A stretch of 64,000 bases of DNA from Palsa-504 sp963800415 (GTDB lineage Bacteria > Actinomycetota > Actinomycetes > Streptosporangiales > Streptosporangiaceae). The notes below the pieces were generated by a model. That model was not told the origin of the DNA and ran no database searches. It saw only the letters and a list, made by a program, of their open reading frames with translations. Position numbers and translations under genes: made by a program. Positions 25,417 through 33,720 of the stretch are shown here, in pieces. Numbering within the stretch: the stretch's first letter is position 1; each line of letters opens with the position of its first letter. The stretch is from the NCBI GenBank assembly GCA_963800415.1, contig CAWDBS010000073.1:1-64000 (forward strand). Direction: 5' to 3'.

Positions 25417-27015
25417 CTAGCCGGGGCTGGGCCGCGGGCGACGGCGCGGCACGGGTTCCGCACGCTGGGCGAGGATGCGCCGGCGGCGCCGGGCCACCAG
25501 CGTGACCAGCGCCGCGGTCAGCCAGGCGGCTGCGATGGCCAGGCCCACCTGCCCGTTGTCCAGCATCGAGACCAGCACCCCGGCCAGGGCGCCCGCCACG
25601 TTCGCCACCTGGTTCAGCGTCTCGGAGACCGCGAACGCCGACGACCTGATCTCCTCGCCGATCTCCCGCTGCACGATGGAGTCCAGCGACAGCTTGGCCA
25701 GCCCGGCGGCGAGCGCGGCGCTGAATGCCACCGTGATGGCCGCTGTCAGGCTGAAGAACCAGGCGCACACCGCCGTCACGATCGGCGCCAGGGTGAGCAT
25801 GGCGAACAGGATGAGCTGCGGGGCCCGGGCGCGGACCAGCGAGCCGATCGCCATCGCGGCCAGTCCTCCGGCCGCGGCCGCGGCGACCAGGGCGCCGAGC
25901 GCGACGTTGGGCGACACGCCGAAGTGCTCGGTGCGCAGGTAGAACGCCAGGAAGAAGACCATGTAGCCGGAGAATGCGCGGAGCACCGCGTTGCCCCGCA
26001 TCGCCTCGCCCACGATCGGACCCACGTTGGCCAGGGTCCGCCACCGTCCGGCGCCGGCCGCCGCGCGGCCGCGCGTGTCCCGGGCCTTCCCTGGCGGCAG
26101 GGCAGCCGTCTGGTACGGCAGGGTGCGGCCGTCCCGGCCAGGTTCGGCCACCCGGGAGTCGTCGCGCTGGCCGGGAGCGTATCGCCCGTTCCCGTTCGGA
26201 TAAAGATCGGGCGGCGGCCCGGCGGCGGCGGGCGGCGGCCCGGCGGCGGCGGCGGGCGGCGGCCCGGCGGCGGCCGGAGCCGGCGGCACGTCAACCTGCT
26301 CCGGGAGCCGGAGCGCGAGGAACATGGCGGCGAGATAGATCACCGCGCCCGCCCGGAGCACCCAGGCGGCCCCGGCCGGCCCGCCGCCGGCCGCCCACTG
26401 GATCCCCGCCGCCAGCGCCCCGCCGAGCATGGAGGCGGTCAGCGCGATGAGCTGGGACCGCGCGTTCGCGGTCACCAGGGTGATCTCGGCGGGCAGCAGG
26501 CGCGGCGTGACCGACGCGCGCACTACCCCGTACGACTTCTGCAGCACTAGGATGCCGAACGCCGCGGGCAGCAGCGTCACCGGGTTGCTGATCGCGGCTG
26601 ACATCCCCCAGCAGAGCAGGCCGCGGGCCAGCAGGGTGCCGGCCAGCAGGTAACGCCGGCCCTGCTGCATGCGGTCCAGGGCGGGCCCGATGAACGGCGC
26701 CAGGACCGCGAACGGCGCCATGGTCACGAGCAGGAACAGCACGACCCGGCCGCGGGCCTGATCCACCGACGTGCTGAAGAAGATCGTCCCGGCCAGGGAC
26801 ACGGCGACGAACGCGTCGGCGGCGCCGCCGGCCGCGGTCAGCTCGATGAGGGTGGACAGGCCGGTCCGCCCGGCACCCGAGGCGCCGGTCACCCGGTGCA
26901 CGAAGCCGCCCGTCCGGCGACCCGCGCTGGCGCCGGCCCGCGCGCTGGACCGGACCGCGCCGCCCGTGGCGCGGGCGGCGTCACCGGTTCGCCGCATCGC
27001 CTCGGACAGCCTCAT
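25417..27015 (-). CDS. MFS transporter
   Basis: A 532-residue membrane protein with about twelve hydrophobic segments. An N-terminal cytoplasmic stretch of about 50 Arg/Ala/Gly-rich residues precedes the first span (AFVAVSLAGTIFFS). The central loop is expanded by a repetitive (GPPPAAA) segment near residues 255-285. The ATG at 27015 gives MRLSEAMRRTG; the longer upstream frame overlaps the divergent DUF3027 gene. The substrate is unknown; similar genes sit beside csp and DUF3027 in other actinomycetes as I recall. Confidence 0.82.
   Translation of the reverse strand: MRLSEAMRRTGDAARATGGAVRSSARAGASAGRRTGGFVHRVTGASGAGRTGLSTLIELTAAGGAADAFVAVSLAGTIFFSTSVDQARGRVVLFLLVTMAPFAVLAPFIGPALDRMQQGRRYLLAGTLLARGLLCWGMSAAISNPVTLLPAAFGILVLQKSYGVVRASVTPRLLPAEITLVTANARSQLIALTASMLGGALAAGIQWAAGGGPAGAAWVLRAGAVIYLAAMFLALRLPEQVDVPPAPAAAGPPPAAAAGPPPAAAGPPPDLYPNGNGRYAPGQRDDSRVAEPGRDGRTLPYQTAALPPGKARDTRGRAAAGAGRWRTLANVGPIVGEAMRGNAVLRAFSGYMVFFLAFYLRTEHFGVSPNVALGALVAAAAAGGLAAMAIGSLVRARAPQLILFAMLTLAPIVTAVCAWFFSLTAAITVAFSAALAAGLAKLSLDSIVQREIGEEIRSSAFAVSETLNQVANVAGALAGVLVSMLDNGQVGLAIAAAWLTAALVTLVARRRRRILAQRAEPVPRRRPRPSPG
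26211..26283. repeat. Coding repeat in the MFS central loop
   Basis: Imperfect GGCGGCGGGCGGCGGCCCG units encode the repeated GPPPAAA(A) segment of the MFS transporter; unit length varies between 21 and 24 bp, keeping the frame. Confidence 0.7.
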
Positions 27016-27127
27016 GTACCCAGTATTCTTGGTGGCGGCCACTGCGGCGACCCTGACCCGTTTACCGTCACGGCAACCGGTGGGTATCCGCACCTGCATC
27101 CTGCGTGATGAGCGAGAATTGGTAGCC

Positions 27128-27970
27128 GTGAGTCCGACCCGCACCCGAACCAGGGAACCAGACCAGGTCTGCGCCGAGGCCGTCGACCTCGCGCGGGACG
27201 CCGTCGTCGCCGTCGTGGGCGCCGCCCAGGTCGGCGCCCATCTCGGCGTGCAGGCAGAGGCCGAGCGCATCGTCACCCACCTGTTCGACTGCGCTGACCC
27301 GGCCTACGTCGGCTGGCGGTGGGCGGTTACCGTCGTCCGGGCGCCGCGGTCCAAGGTGGTGACGGTCAGCGAGACCGTGATGCTGCCCGGGCCAGGGGCC
27401 CTGCTCGCGCCGGACTGGCTGCCGTGGCAGGACCGGCTGCGGCCGGGCGATCTCGGTGTCGGCGACCTGCTGCCCGCGCCGCCGGACGACGAGCGGCTAG
27501 TGCCGCTGGTCGCGCTCGAGGGCGACGACGCGGTCACCGACTGGTTCGGCGGCGATGCGGACGAGGGTCCCGGCGAGCCGGGCGAACTGCCCTCGCCGGG
27601 CCGGTCGCGGGTCCTGTCGGTCATCGGCCGGGAAGGCGCGTCGGAGCGCTGGTACGCCAGCGAGCACGGCCCGCGGTCGCCAATCGCGCACGCGGCGCCC
27701 GCCCACTGCGTCAGCTGCGGCTTTTTCGTCCCGCTGAGCGGGGAGCTCGGCCGCCTCTTCGGCGCCTGCGCGAACGGGTACGCGCCGGACGACGGCCGGG
27801 TCGTCTCGGCCGATCACGGCTGCGGGGCTCACTCCGAGGCCATGGCCGACGCGGTGGCCTCGCGGATCGGGGCGCCGGTCATCGACGAGTTCGGCTACGA
27901 CCTCGTCGACCTGCCCGGAGTCTCGGTCGAGGAGACCGTGTTCGAGCCGCTGTCCCGCGGGGCTGACTGA
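27128..27970 (+). CDS. DUF3027 family protein
   Basis: A 280-residue protein of the actinobacterial DUF3027 family. Conserved-looking features are YVGWRWAVTVVRAPRSKVVTVSE, the block LLPAPPDDERLVP and a Cys/His region (HCVSCGFFVPL..., GACANGYAPDDGRVVSADHGCGAHSE) that could bind zinc. The GTG at 27128 gives MSPTRTRTRE; the frame open upstream overlaps the divergent MFS gene. Its function is unknown. Its 3' end overlaps the convergent DUF2530 gene by 76 bp. Confidence 0.82.
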   Translation: MSPTRTRTREPDQVCAEAVDLARDAVVAVVGAAQVGAHLGVQAEAERIVTHLFDCADPAYVGWRWAVTVVRAPRSKVVTVSETVMLPGPGALLAPDWLPWQDRLRPGDLGVGDLLPAPPDDERLVPLVALEGDDAVTDWFGGDADEGPGEPGELPSPGRSRVLSVIGREGASERWYASEHGPRSPIAHAAPAHCVSCGFFVPLSGELGRLFGACANGYAPDDGRVVSADHGCGAHSEAMADAVASRIGAPVIDEFGYDLVDLPGVSVEETVFEPLSRGAD

Positions 27971-28242
27971 CCCGGATCCCCCTCCGCCCGGCCGGCTGCG
28001 GCCCGCGCCCGGCCGCGTTTCAGCCTCGGCACATACCAGGATGCGAAGAGCCCCATCCCCAGCCCGGTCACGCAGGTCCAGATCCACCAGCGCTGGCCGG
28101 CCGGGAGGCTGCCGCGGACGATGAGCAGGACGATCAGCGCGACGGCCCACCCCGCCGTGCCGACCCAGGTGACCACCCGGTCGTTCGCCTCGAGCGGCGG
28201 CGGCGGCGCGGGGCGCTCGGCCCGTTCGCGGGTCAGCTTCAC
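27895..28242 (-). CDS. DUF2530 family small membrane protein
   Basis: A 115-residue protein with two hydrophobic segments (WAVALIVLLIVRG and WWIWTCVTGLGMGLFASWYV) and a charged tail, matching DUF2530 of actinobacteria. The C-terminal 25 residues overlap the antisense 3' end of the DUF3027 gene and look unstructured, so the ancestral stop may have been earlier. Function unknown. Confidence 0.75.
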   Translation of the reverse strand: MKLTRERAERPAPPPPLEANDRVVTWVGTAGWAVALIVLLIVRGSLPAGQRWWIWTCVTGLGMGLFASWYVPRLKRGRARAAAGRAEGDPGQSAPRDSGSNTVSSTETPGRSTRS

Positions 28243-28359
28243 CCCTCCAGGCTACGAGCTCCGGCAGCGCCCGGCGACGCTCAGACGGCGCCGGGCGCCT
28301 GACGCCGGTATTCGTGATGTACTTGGTCCACGCGCTAGGCCTGCCGACGAAGGTTACCG

Positions 28360-28818
28360 ATGATGACAGCAACGCGGACCAGGACCGATGCCGGGCTGGC
28401 CACGGCTCTGCGGATCTCCGTGAGCAGGCTGGCCAGGCGCCTGCGCGCGCAGCGCACCGCGTCGGGTATGACCGAGGCGGTGCTCTCCGAGACCCAGCTG
28501 GCCGCGCTGTCCGCCCTGGAGGTGCACCAGGCGATGACCCCGGGCGAACTGGCCGAGCACGAGAAGGTGCAGCCGCCGTCGATGACCCGCGTCATCGCCG
28601 TGCTCGAGGAGCGGAACCTGGTGCTCCGCTCGCCGCACCCGACTGACCGGCGCCAGGTGATCCTCACCGTCACCGAGGAGGGACGGACGGTCGTCCAGCG
28701 CGTCCGGGGGCGGAAGGACGCGTGGCTGGCCCGGCGGCTGGCCGAGCTCACCGCCGAGGAGCGCGCCGCGCTCCGGGCCGCGGTGCCGATCCTGGAGAAG
28801 CTCAGCCAGTCGTCGTGA
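28360..28818 (+). CDS. MarR family transcriptional regulator
   Basis: A 152-residue winged-helix regulator. The recognition part is MTPGELAEHEKVQPPSMTRVIAVLEERNLV and the wing is SPHPTDRRQVILTVTEEG, both typical of MarR. Two adjacent ATGs (28360, 28363) follow GAAGG; I use the first. Its last 17 bp overlap the end of the convergent thpR gene. The ligand and targets are unknown; the divergent DUF2530 gene is one candidate. Confidence 0.9.
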   Translation: MMTATRTRTDAGLATALRISVSRLARRLRAQRTASGMTEAVLSETQLAALSALEVHQAMTPGELAEHEKVQPPSMTRVIAVLEERNLVLRSPHPTDRRQVILTVTEEGRTVVQRVRGRKDAWLARRLAELTAEERAALRAAVPILEKLSQSS

Positions 28819-29443
28819 CCGGCCCGGTCGTGGGAGGCCCGGTCGTGACCGGCCCGGTCGTGGCGGGCCCGGTCGTGGCGGGCGGAGTGCGCAGCGGCCA
28901 GTTCGCCAGCGAGGTGTACCGGGGGTGCTCGGCCGCGCCCAGGCGGCTGCGGACCAGGTGCACGCGGTCCGCGGTCCACGGCTGCCCCTGGTAGCCGTCC
29001 AGCGCGGCCACCAGCTCGGTGACATCGGCGGGCACCCGGCACCGGGCCAGGGTCAGGTGCGGCTGGAACCGGCGGCCCTTGTCCGGCGGGGGCGCACCCG
29101 CGCGGCTGGCACCGGCGGCAACGGATTCGGCCAGCCGCGCCAGCGCCCTGCGGTCGCCGGACAGGCCGCTCCACAGCACGTTCGCCCGGGTGGCGGAGGG
29201 AAAGGCGCCCGCGCCCGCGAACGCGAGCCGCACCTGGTGATGCCGCCGGGCGGCCCGCTCGAGCCGCGGCATCAGCTTGGCCGCGGCGGCCTCGTCGACC
29301 TGGCCGAGGAAGGCCAGGGTCACGTGCCACGCCTCCCGGTTGGTCCAGCGCAGGTCGAGCCGCCTGGCGCGGAACGGCTCCACCATAGCGTCGAGCTCAT
29401 CGAGCACCGCCGGAGGCGGGGCGATGGCGACAAACAGCCGCAT
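28802..29443 (-). CDS. thpR: RNA 2',3'-cyclic phosphodiesterase (2'-5' RNA ligase family)
   Basis: A 2H phosphoesterase of about 213 residues. Both catalytic HxT motifs are visible, HVTLAFLG and HLTLARC. The ATG at 29443 gives MRLFVAIAPP, the usual start; the frame upstream adds 43 unrelated residues. The C-terminus is a repetitive TTGPxTTGP tail of about 25 residues, encoded by a short tandem array (about 28811-28890), that has no family counterpart and seems to have grown by repeat slippage. Confidence 0.85.
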   Translation of the reverse strand: MRLFVAIAPPPAVLDELDAMVEPFRARRLDLRWTNREAWHVTLAFLGQVDEAAAAKLMPRLERAARRHHQVRLAFAGAGAFPSATRANVLWSGLSGDRRALARLAESVAAGASRAGAPPPDKGRRFQPHLTLARCRVPADVTELVAALDGYQGQPWTADRVHLVRSRLGAAEHPRYTSLANWPLRTPPATTGPATTGPVTTGPPTTGPVTTTG

Positions 29444-29607
29444 AAGATCCCCCGAAGCGGGAGCCGGTTCCGGGGCCCGCTTGAGCCCCTCCTGCGTCCG
29501 TGGGTCTAAACCGGTCCGCGGGGAGTGTGCGGGCTCGCTCAGCAAGTCTGCCCGGTGAGCGTTGTCACCCATGACCTACCTCGGATCTTGTCTCGTCTGC
29601 AGGTTTG

Positions 29608-29613
29608 TAGGCT
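29608..29613 (+). promoter_or_regulatory. -10-like TAGGCT hexamer before a short membrane-peptide gene
   Basis: TAGGCT ends 6-7 nt before the GTG at 29620, the same arrangement as at 5178, consistent with leaderless transcription. A -35 candidate TTGTCT lies at 29588 but its spacing is short. Confidence 0.35.
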
Positions 29614-29619
29614 GTCCTG

Positions 29620-29703
29620 GTGAACCGGCTGCCCCGATGGCTGCTTCCGGCCGTACTCGTGCTCCTCGTGCTAACGGTACTGATCGGATCCATCATCCGT
29701 TAG
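29620..29703 (+). CDS. Putative 27-residue single-span membrane peptide
   Basis: GTG-initiated frame of 27 residues: a short basic start (NRLPRW), then a continuous hydrophobic stretch of about 17 residues, ending SIIR and TAG. A promoter-like TAGGCT precedes the start with leaderless spacing, and the peptide fills a gap between thpR and serC. Small membrane peptides of this kind are often missed by gene callers; coding status is inferred, not proven. Confidence 0.4.
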   Translation: MNRLPRWLLPAVLVLLVLTVLIGSIIR

Positions 29704-29751
29704 CCGCCTCCCCGTCCGCTGCCGGTTAGCCGGCCCGGTCAGCTGGCCCGG

Positions 29752-30877
29752 TCAGCCGGCCAGGCGTTCGGCCACGTAGTCGATGCAGCCGGTCAGCGCT
29801 TCCACGTCGGCCGGCTCGACCGCCGGGAACATGCCGATGCGCAGCTGGTTGCGGCCTAGCTTGCGGTAGGACTCCGTGTCGACGATTCCATTGGCCCGCA
29901 GGGCCGCCGCTATGTCGTCAGCGGCCAGCCCGCCGGTGATGTCTACCGTGCCGACGACCTGCGAGCGCTGCGCGGGATCGGCGACGAACGGGTCCGCGAA
30001 GGCCGCCTTCTCCGCCCACGTATACAGTATGGCAGCCGAGCGCGCGGTCCGGGCCGTGGTCCAGGACAGGCCGCCGTGGTCGAGCATCCATTCGATCTGA
30101 TCGGCCAGCAGGAACAAGGTCGCCACCGCCGGGCGTGTTGTAGGTCTGGTCTTTGGCCGAGTTTTCCAGGGCGATCCGCAGCGAGAGGAAATCGGGTATG
30201 TACCGCCCGCTCGCGGCGATCTCGTGTACCCGCTCCACGGCGGCCGGCGACATCAGGGCGATCCAGAGGCCGCCGTCTGAACCGAAACCCTTCTGCGGGG
30301 CGAAGTAATACACGTCGAACTCATCAGCCCGTACCAGGAGCCCGCCCGCGGCGCTGGTCGCGTCGACCACGACCAGCGACCCGGGGTCGGCGCCGGGGAC
30401 CCGGTGCACCGGCATCGCCACGCCCGTCGAGGTCTCGTTGTGGGTCAGCGCGTAGGTGTCCGCCCTCGGATCCGCCCGCGGCACCGGATGGCTGCCCGGG
30501 GCGGACTCGACCACGGTCGGTTCGGACAGCCACGGCGCGCGGCCGGCCAGCGCCGCGAACCTGGCCGAGAACTCGCCGAAGCTCAGGTGCTGGGAATGCT
30601 CGCGGATCAGCCCGAACGTGGCCATCTCCCAGAACGCGCTGGTGCCGCCGACCCCGAGCGCGACCGTGTAGTCGGCCGGCAGGTCGAACAGCTCGGCCAG
30701 GCCACCGCGGATCCGCCGCACCAGCGACCTGACCGGCGCCTGGCGGTGCGACGTGCCCAGGTAGGCGGCACCGGAGTCCGCGAGCGCGGCCAGTTGCTCG
30801 AGGCGGATCTTGGCCGGACCGCTGCCGAACCGGCCGTCCTTCGGCTTGAGCCCCGCCGGGATCAAGATACTGCTCAT
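29752..30877 (-). CDS. serC: Phosphoserine aminotransferase, frameshifted
   Basis: SerC makes O-phosphoserine for serine synthesis. The first part (to about 30130) has GLKPKDGRFGSGPAKI, THNETSTGV, VDATSAAGG and the PLP-lysine block YYFAPQKGFGSDGG. At the conserved NTP motif one extra base occurs (reads NTPGGGDL instead of NTPAVATLFLL), and the remaining 120 residues continue in the next frame (ILYTWAEKAAF..., RIGMFPAVEPADVEALT) to the stop at 29752. Together they give a normal length of about 375 residues. The ATG overlaps the citA stop by 4 bp, so the pair is an operon. Because serC is a housekeeping gene, sequencing error is the likelier reason. Confidence 0.85.
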
Positions 30878-32019
30878 TGCCGCAGCTTACCGGCGAGGCT
30901 GTCGGACGCTAACACCTGCCGGTCGAGCACCTCGTCCGCGCCGGGAACATCGCGTACGGACCGCGTCGGGGGGCCGATGTACCGGGCGGCGGGCCGGACC
31001 AGCCGGCCGGTGCGCTTCTGCTCGAGAATGTGGGCCGCCCAGCCCGCCGTCCGGGCGCAGGTGAACATCGAGGTAAACATGTGCGCCGGCACGCCCGCGA
31101 AGTCCAGCACGATGGCCGCCCAGAACTCCACGTTGGTCTCGAGCACCCGGTCCGGGCGCCGCGCCCTGAGCTCGGCCAGGGCCGCCTTCTCCAGGGCCAG
31201 CGCGACCTCGTAGCGCGGCGCGCCCAGCTCCTTGGCGGTGCGGCGCAGCACCCGGGCGCGGGGGTCCTCGGCCCGGTATACCCGGTGCCCGAATCCCATC
31301 AGTCGCATCCCCCGGTCCAGTACGGACGTCACGTACCGTTCGGCGTCCCCGGTCCGCTCGACCTCCTCGATCATGCCCAGCACGCGCGCGGGCGCGCCCC
31401 CGTGCAGCGGGCCGGACATCGCGCCGACCGCACCGGACAGGGCGGCGGCCACGTCGGCCCCGGTGGAGGCGATCACGCGGGCGGTGAACGTCGAGGCGTT
31501 CATGCCGTGCTCGGCCGCCGACGTCCAGTACGCGTCGACCGCCTTCACGTGCCGTGGGTCCGGCTCGCCGCGCCAGCGGATCATGAACCGCTCGGTGATC
31601 GTCGTGGCCTGGTCCACACGGCGCTGCGGCACCATGGGCAGCCCGACCCCGCGGGCGGCCTGCGCCACGAAGGACAGGGCCATCACCGAGGCGCGGGCGA
31701 GGTCCTCGCGGGCCTGCTCGTCGCTGATGTCGAGCAGCTGCCGCAGCCCCCAGGCGGGCGCGAGCATGGCTAGTGCGCTCTGCACGTCGACCCGGATATC
31801 GCCGGAATGGACCGGGATCGGGTAAGGCTCGGCCGGCGGCAGCCCGGGCGCAAAGGCATTGTCGACGAGAAGGCCCCAGACATGCCCATAGGAGACATGG
31901 CCGACTAGATCCTCAATGTCAACTCCGCGATACCTGAGCGCACCGCCCTCTTTGTCCGGCTCGGCGATTTCCGTCTCGAAGGCGATGACCCCTTCAAGTC
32001 CCGGCTTGAAGTCCGACAT
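30874..32019 (-). CDS. citA: Citrate synthase (citA type)
   Basis: A 381-residue type I-like citrate synthase that condenses oxaloacetate and acetyl-CoA. Catalytic blocks: SAAEHGMNASTFTAR (His), MGFGHRVYRAEDPRA (His), and VEFWAAIVLDFAGVP (Asp region). A GGAAGAAGAGAGG ribosome site precedes the ATG. The gene is followed by serC with a 4-bp overlap and is divergent from pdxH, an arrangement also familiar from Streptomyces. This is the shorter paralogue usually called citrate synthase 2. Confidence 0.93.
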   Translation of the reverse strand: MSDFKPGLEGVIAFETEIAEPDKEGGALRYRGVDIEDLVGHVSYGHVWGLLVDNAFAPGLPPAEPYPIPVHSGDIRVDVQSALAMLAPAWGLRQLLDISDEQAREDLARASVMALSFVAQAARGVGLPMVPQRRVDQATTITERFMIRWRGEPDPRHVKAVDAYWTSAAEHGMNASTFTARVIASTGADVAAALSGAVGAMSGPLHGGAPARVLGMIEEVERTGDAERYVTSVLDRGMRLMGFGHRVYRAEDPRARVLRRTAKELGAPRYEVALALEKAALAELRARRPDRVLETNVEFWAAIVLDFAGVPAHMFTSMFTCARTAGWAAHILEQKRTGRLVRPAARYIGPPTRSVRDVPGADEVLDRQVLASDSLAGKLRQ

Positions 32020-32198
32020 CGGTGTTTCCTCTCTTCTTCCTCATGGGGTGTCAGAGGGCACCTCACGCCATGTGCCGGACCGAACCCGAAGAGCCGCAAA
32101 GCGCCGCGCAGATGGGCGGCGGGGACGATTCCAGCGCTACCATTCAACCGCCCTGACCAGGGTTGCGGTAGCCGAAACAGGTGTGAGGATCATTACCC

Positions 32199-32894
32199 AT
32201 GGACACGAACCAGCCTGATCCCGATCCCGGTGGCCCGTCAGCAGGCCCGGAGGACCCGTCAGCAGGCCCGGAGGACCCGTCAGCAGGCCCGGACGGCCTG
32301 TCCGAGGCCACGCTGGCCGGCGACCCCATGACGCAGTTCGCCCGGTGGATGGCGGACGCCGAGGCGCTGGGCCTGGCCGAGCCGACCGCGATGGTGCTCG
32401 CCACCGTTTCCGCCGAGGGCCGCCCGCGGGCCCGCACCGTGCTGCTGAAGGCGCACGACCAGTCCGGCTTCACCTTCTACAGCAACCGGACCTCGCGCAA
32501 GGGCCAGGACCTCGCCGCGACCCCCCGGGCCTGCGTGGTCTTTCCCTGGTACCCCATGCGGCGCCAGGTGACCGCCGAGGGCGGCGTGCGCATCTTGTCG
32601 CAGGCGGACAGCGAGCCCTACTACCGGTCCAGGCCGCGGGGATCGCAGATCGGGGCGTGGGCCAGCAGACAGTCGCAGGTCATCGGGTCCCGCGCGGAGC
32701 TCGAGGACCGCGTCGCCGACCTCGAGCGCCGCTGGGCGCCGCCGGCCACCATCCCGATGCCGGACTTCTGGGGCGGATACGTGCTGGTGCCGGAAACGGT
32801 GGAATTCTGGCAGGCCGGCCCGTTCCGGCTGCACGACCGGCTCCGCTACCGGCGGCACGACGACGGCTGGACCGTGGAGCGCCTTTCCCCTTAG
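32199..32894 (+). CDS. pdxH: Pyridoxamine 5'-phosphate oxidase
   Basis: An FMN enzyme that oxidises pyridoxamine/pyridoxine phosphate to pyridoxal phosphate, which its neighbour SerC needs as cofactor. FMN-binding blocks RPRARTVLLKAHD and FYSNRTSRKGQDL and the C-terminal substrate block PFRLHDRLRYRR are present. The first 27 residues are a repetitive PSAGPED extension from a 21-bp minisatellite, absent from typical PdxH; the core starts near GDPMTQFARWM. The 231-residue length is otherwise normal. Confidence 0.93.
   Translation: MDTNQPDPDPGGPSAGPEDPSAGPEDPSAGPDGLSEATLAGDPMTQFARWMADAEALGLAEPTAMVLATVSAEGRPRARTVLLKAHDQSGFTFYSNRTSRKGQDLAATPRACVVFPWYPMRRQVTAEGGVRILSQADSEPYYRSRPRGSQIGAWASRQSQVIGSRAELEDRVADLERRWAPPATIPMPDFWGGYVLVPETVEFWQAGPFRLHDRLRYRRHDDGWTVERLSP
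32234..32296. repeat. 21-bp coding minisatellite at the 5' end of pdxH
   Basis: Three units of CCCGTCAGCAGGCCCGGAGGA encode PSAGPED heptapeptides in the unstructured N-terminus of PdxH. Confidence 0.88.
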
Positions 32895-32931
32895 CTCCTG
32901 GGCATAGCATCAAAAGCAGGAGGATGAGGAG

Positions 32932-33678
32932 TTGACAGCCCAAGGGCTCATAGATACGACGGAGATGTACCTGCGCACCATCTTCGAACTCGAAGAGGAG
33001 GGCGTCGTCCCGCTGCGGGCGCGCATCGCCGAACGGCTGACGCAGAGCGGACCGACCGTCAGCCAGACGGTGGCCAGGATGGAGCGGGACGGGTTGCTGC
33101 ACGTCGCCGGGGATCGGCAGCTCTCGCTGAGCGACGCCGGCCGGATGCTCGCGACCAGGGTGATGCGCAAGCACCGGCTGGCTGAGTGCCTGCTCGTCGG
33201 CATCATCAAGCTGCCGTGGGAGGAAGTGCACATCGAGGCGTGCCGCTGGGAGCACGTGATCTCGGAGAGCGTGGAGCGCCGGCTGCTCGAGCTGCTCGGC
33301 TACCCGGTTCGCTGCCCGCACGGCAATCTCATTCCCGGCCTGGCCGAACTAGGGCTGCCCGCGGAGGCGCTCGACCGGGCGAGCGCGGCCACGAATGAGA
33401 CGGGTGAGGCGATGACAAAGGTCGCATCCTCCGGCGATACACGGGTCGTCATCCGCCGAATTGGCGAGCAGATTCAGAGCGATCTTGTTTTGATGCTTAA
33501 ACTCAAGCACGTCGGGATACAACCCGGACGCGAGGTGATTCTCATGGCAGGCGACGATGGTGTGCGCGTGACAGCCGGCGACTCGACGGACGCCATCTCG
33601 ACTGAACTCCCCGGTCAGATCGCCGGGCACATTTTCGTGTCCATTACCAGCCGGTGTCAAACGGTGGCCGGAGCGTGA
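32932..33678 (+). CDS. DtxR/IdeR family metal-dependent transcriptional regulator
   Basis: A 248-residue iron-dependent repressor. The N-terminal HTH reads DTTEMYLRTIFELEEEGVV...SGPTVSQTVARMERDGLL, the metal-binding/dimerisation region has MRKHRLAE, the Cys of EACRWEHV and HGN, and the C-terminal SH3-like domain is present (LKHVGIQPGREVIL). This is close to IdeR/DmdR. The start is TTG at 32932 behind AGGAGGA, giving MTAQGLIDTTEMYL. Such regulators bind Fe(II) and repress siderophore and iron-uptake genes. No iron-box-controlled gene is adjacent. Confidence 0.93.
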   Translation: MTAQGLIDTTEMYLRTIFELEEEGVVPLRARIAERLTQSGPTVSQTVARMERDGLLHVAGDRQLSLSDAGRMLATRVMRKHRLAECLLVGIIKLPWEEVHIEACRWEHVISESVERRLLELLGYPVRCPHGNLIPGLAELGLPAEALDRASAATNETGEAMTKVASSGDTRVVIRRIGEQIQSDLVLMLKLKHVGIQPGREVILMAGDDGVRVTAGDSTDAISTELPGQIAGHIFVSITSRCQTVAGA

Positions 33679-33720
33679 TCATATCAATCGGCAACGCGGC
33701 CTGGGTCGGGGAGCGCGAGC

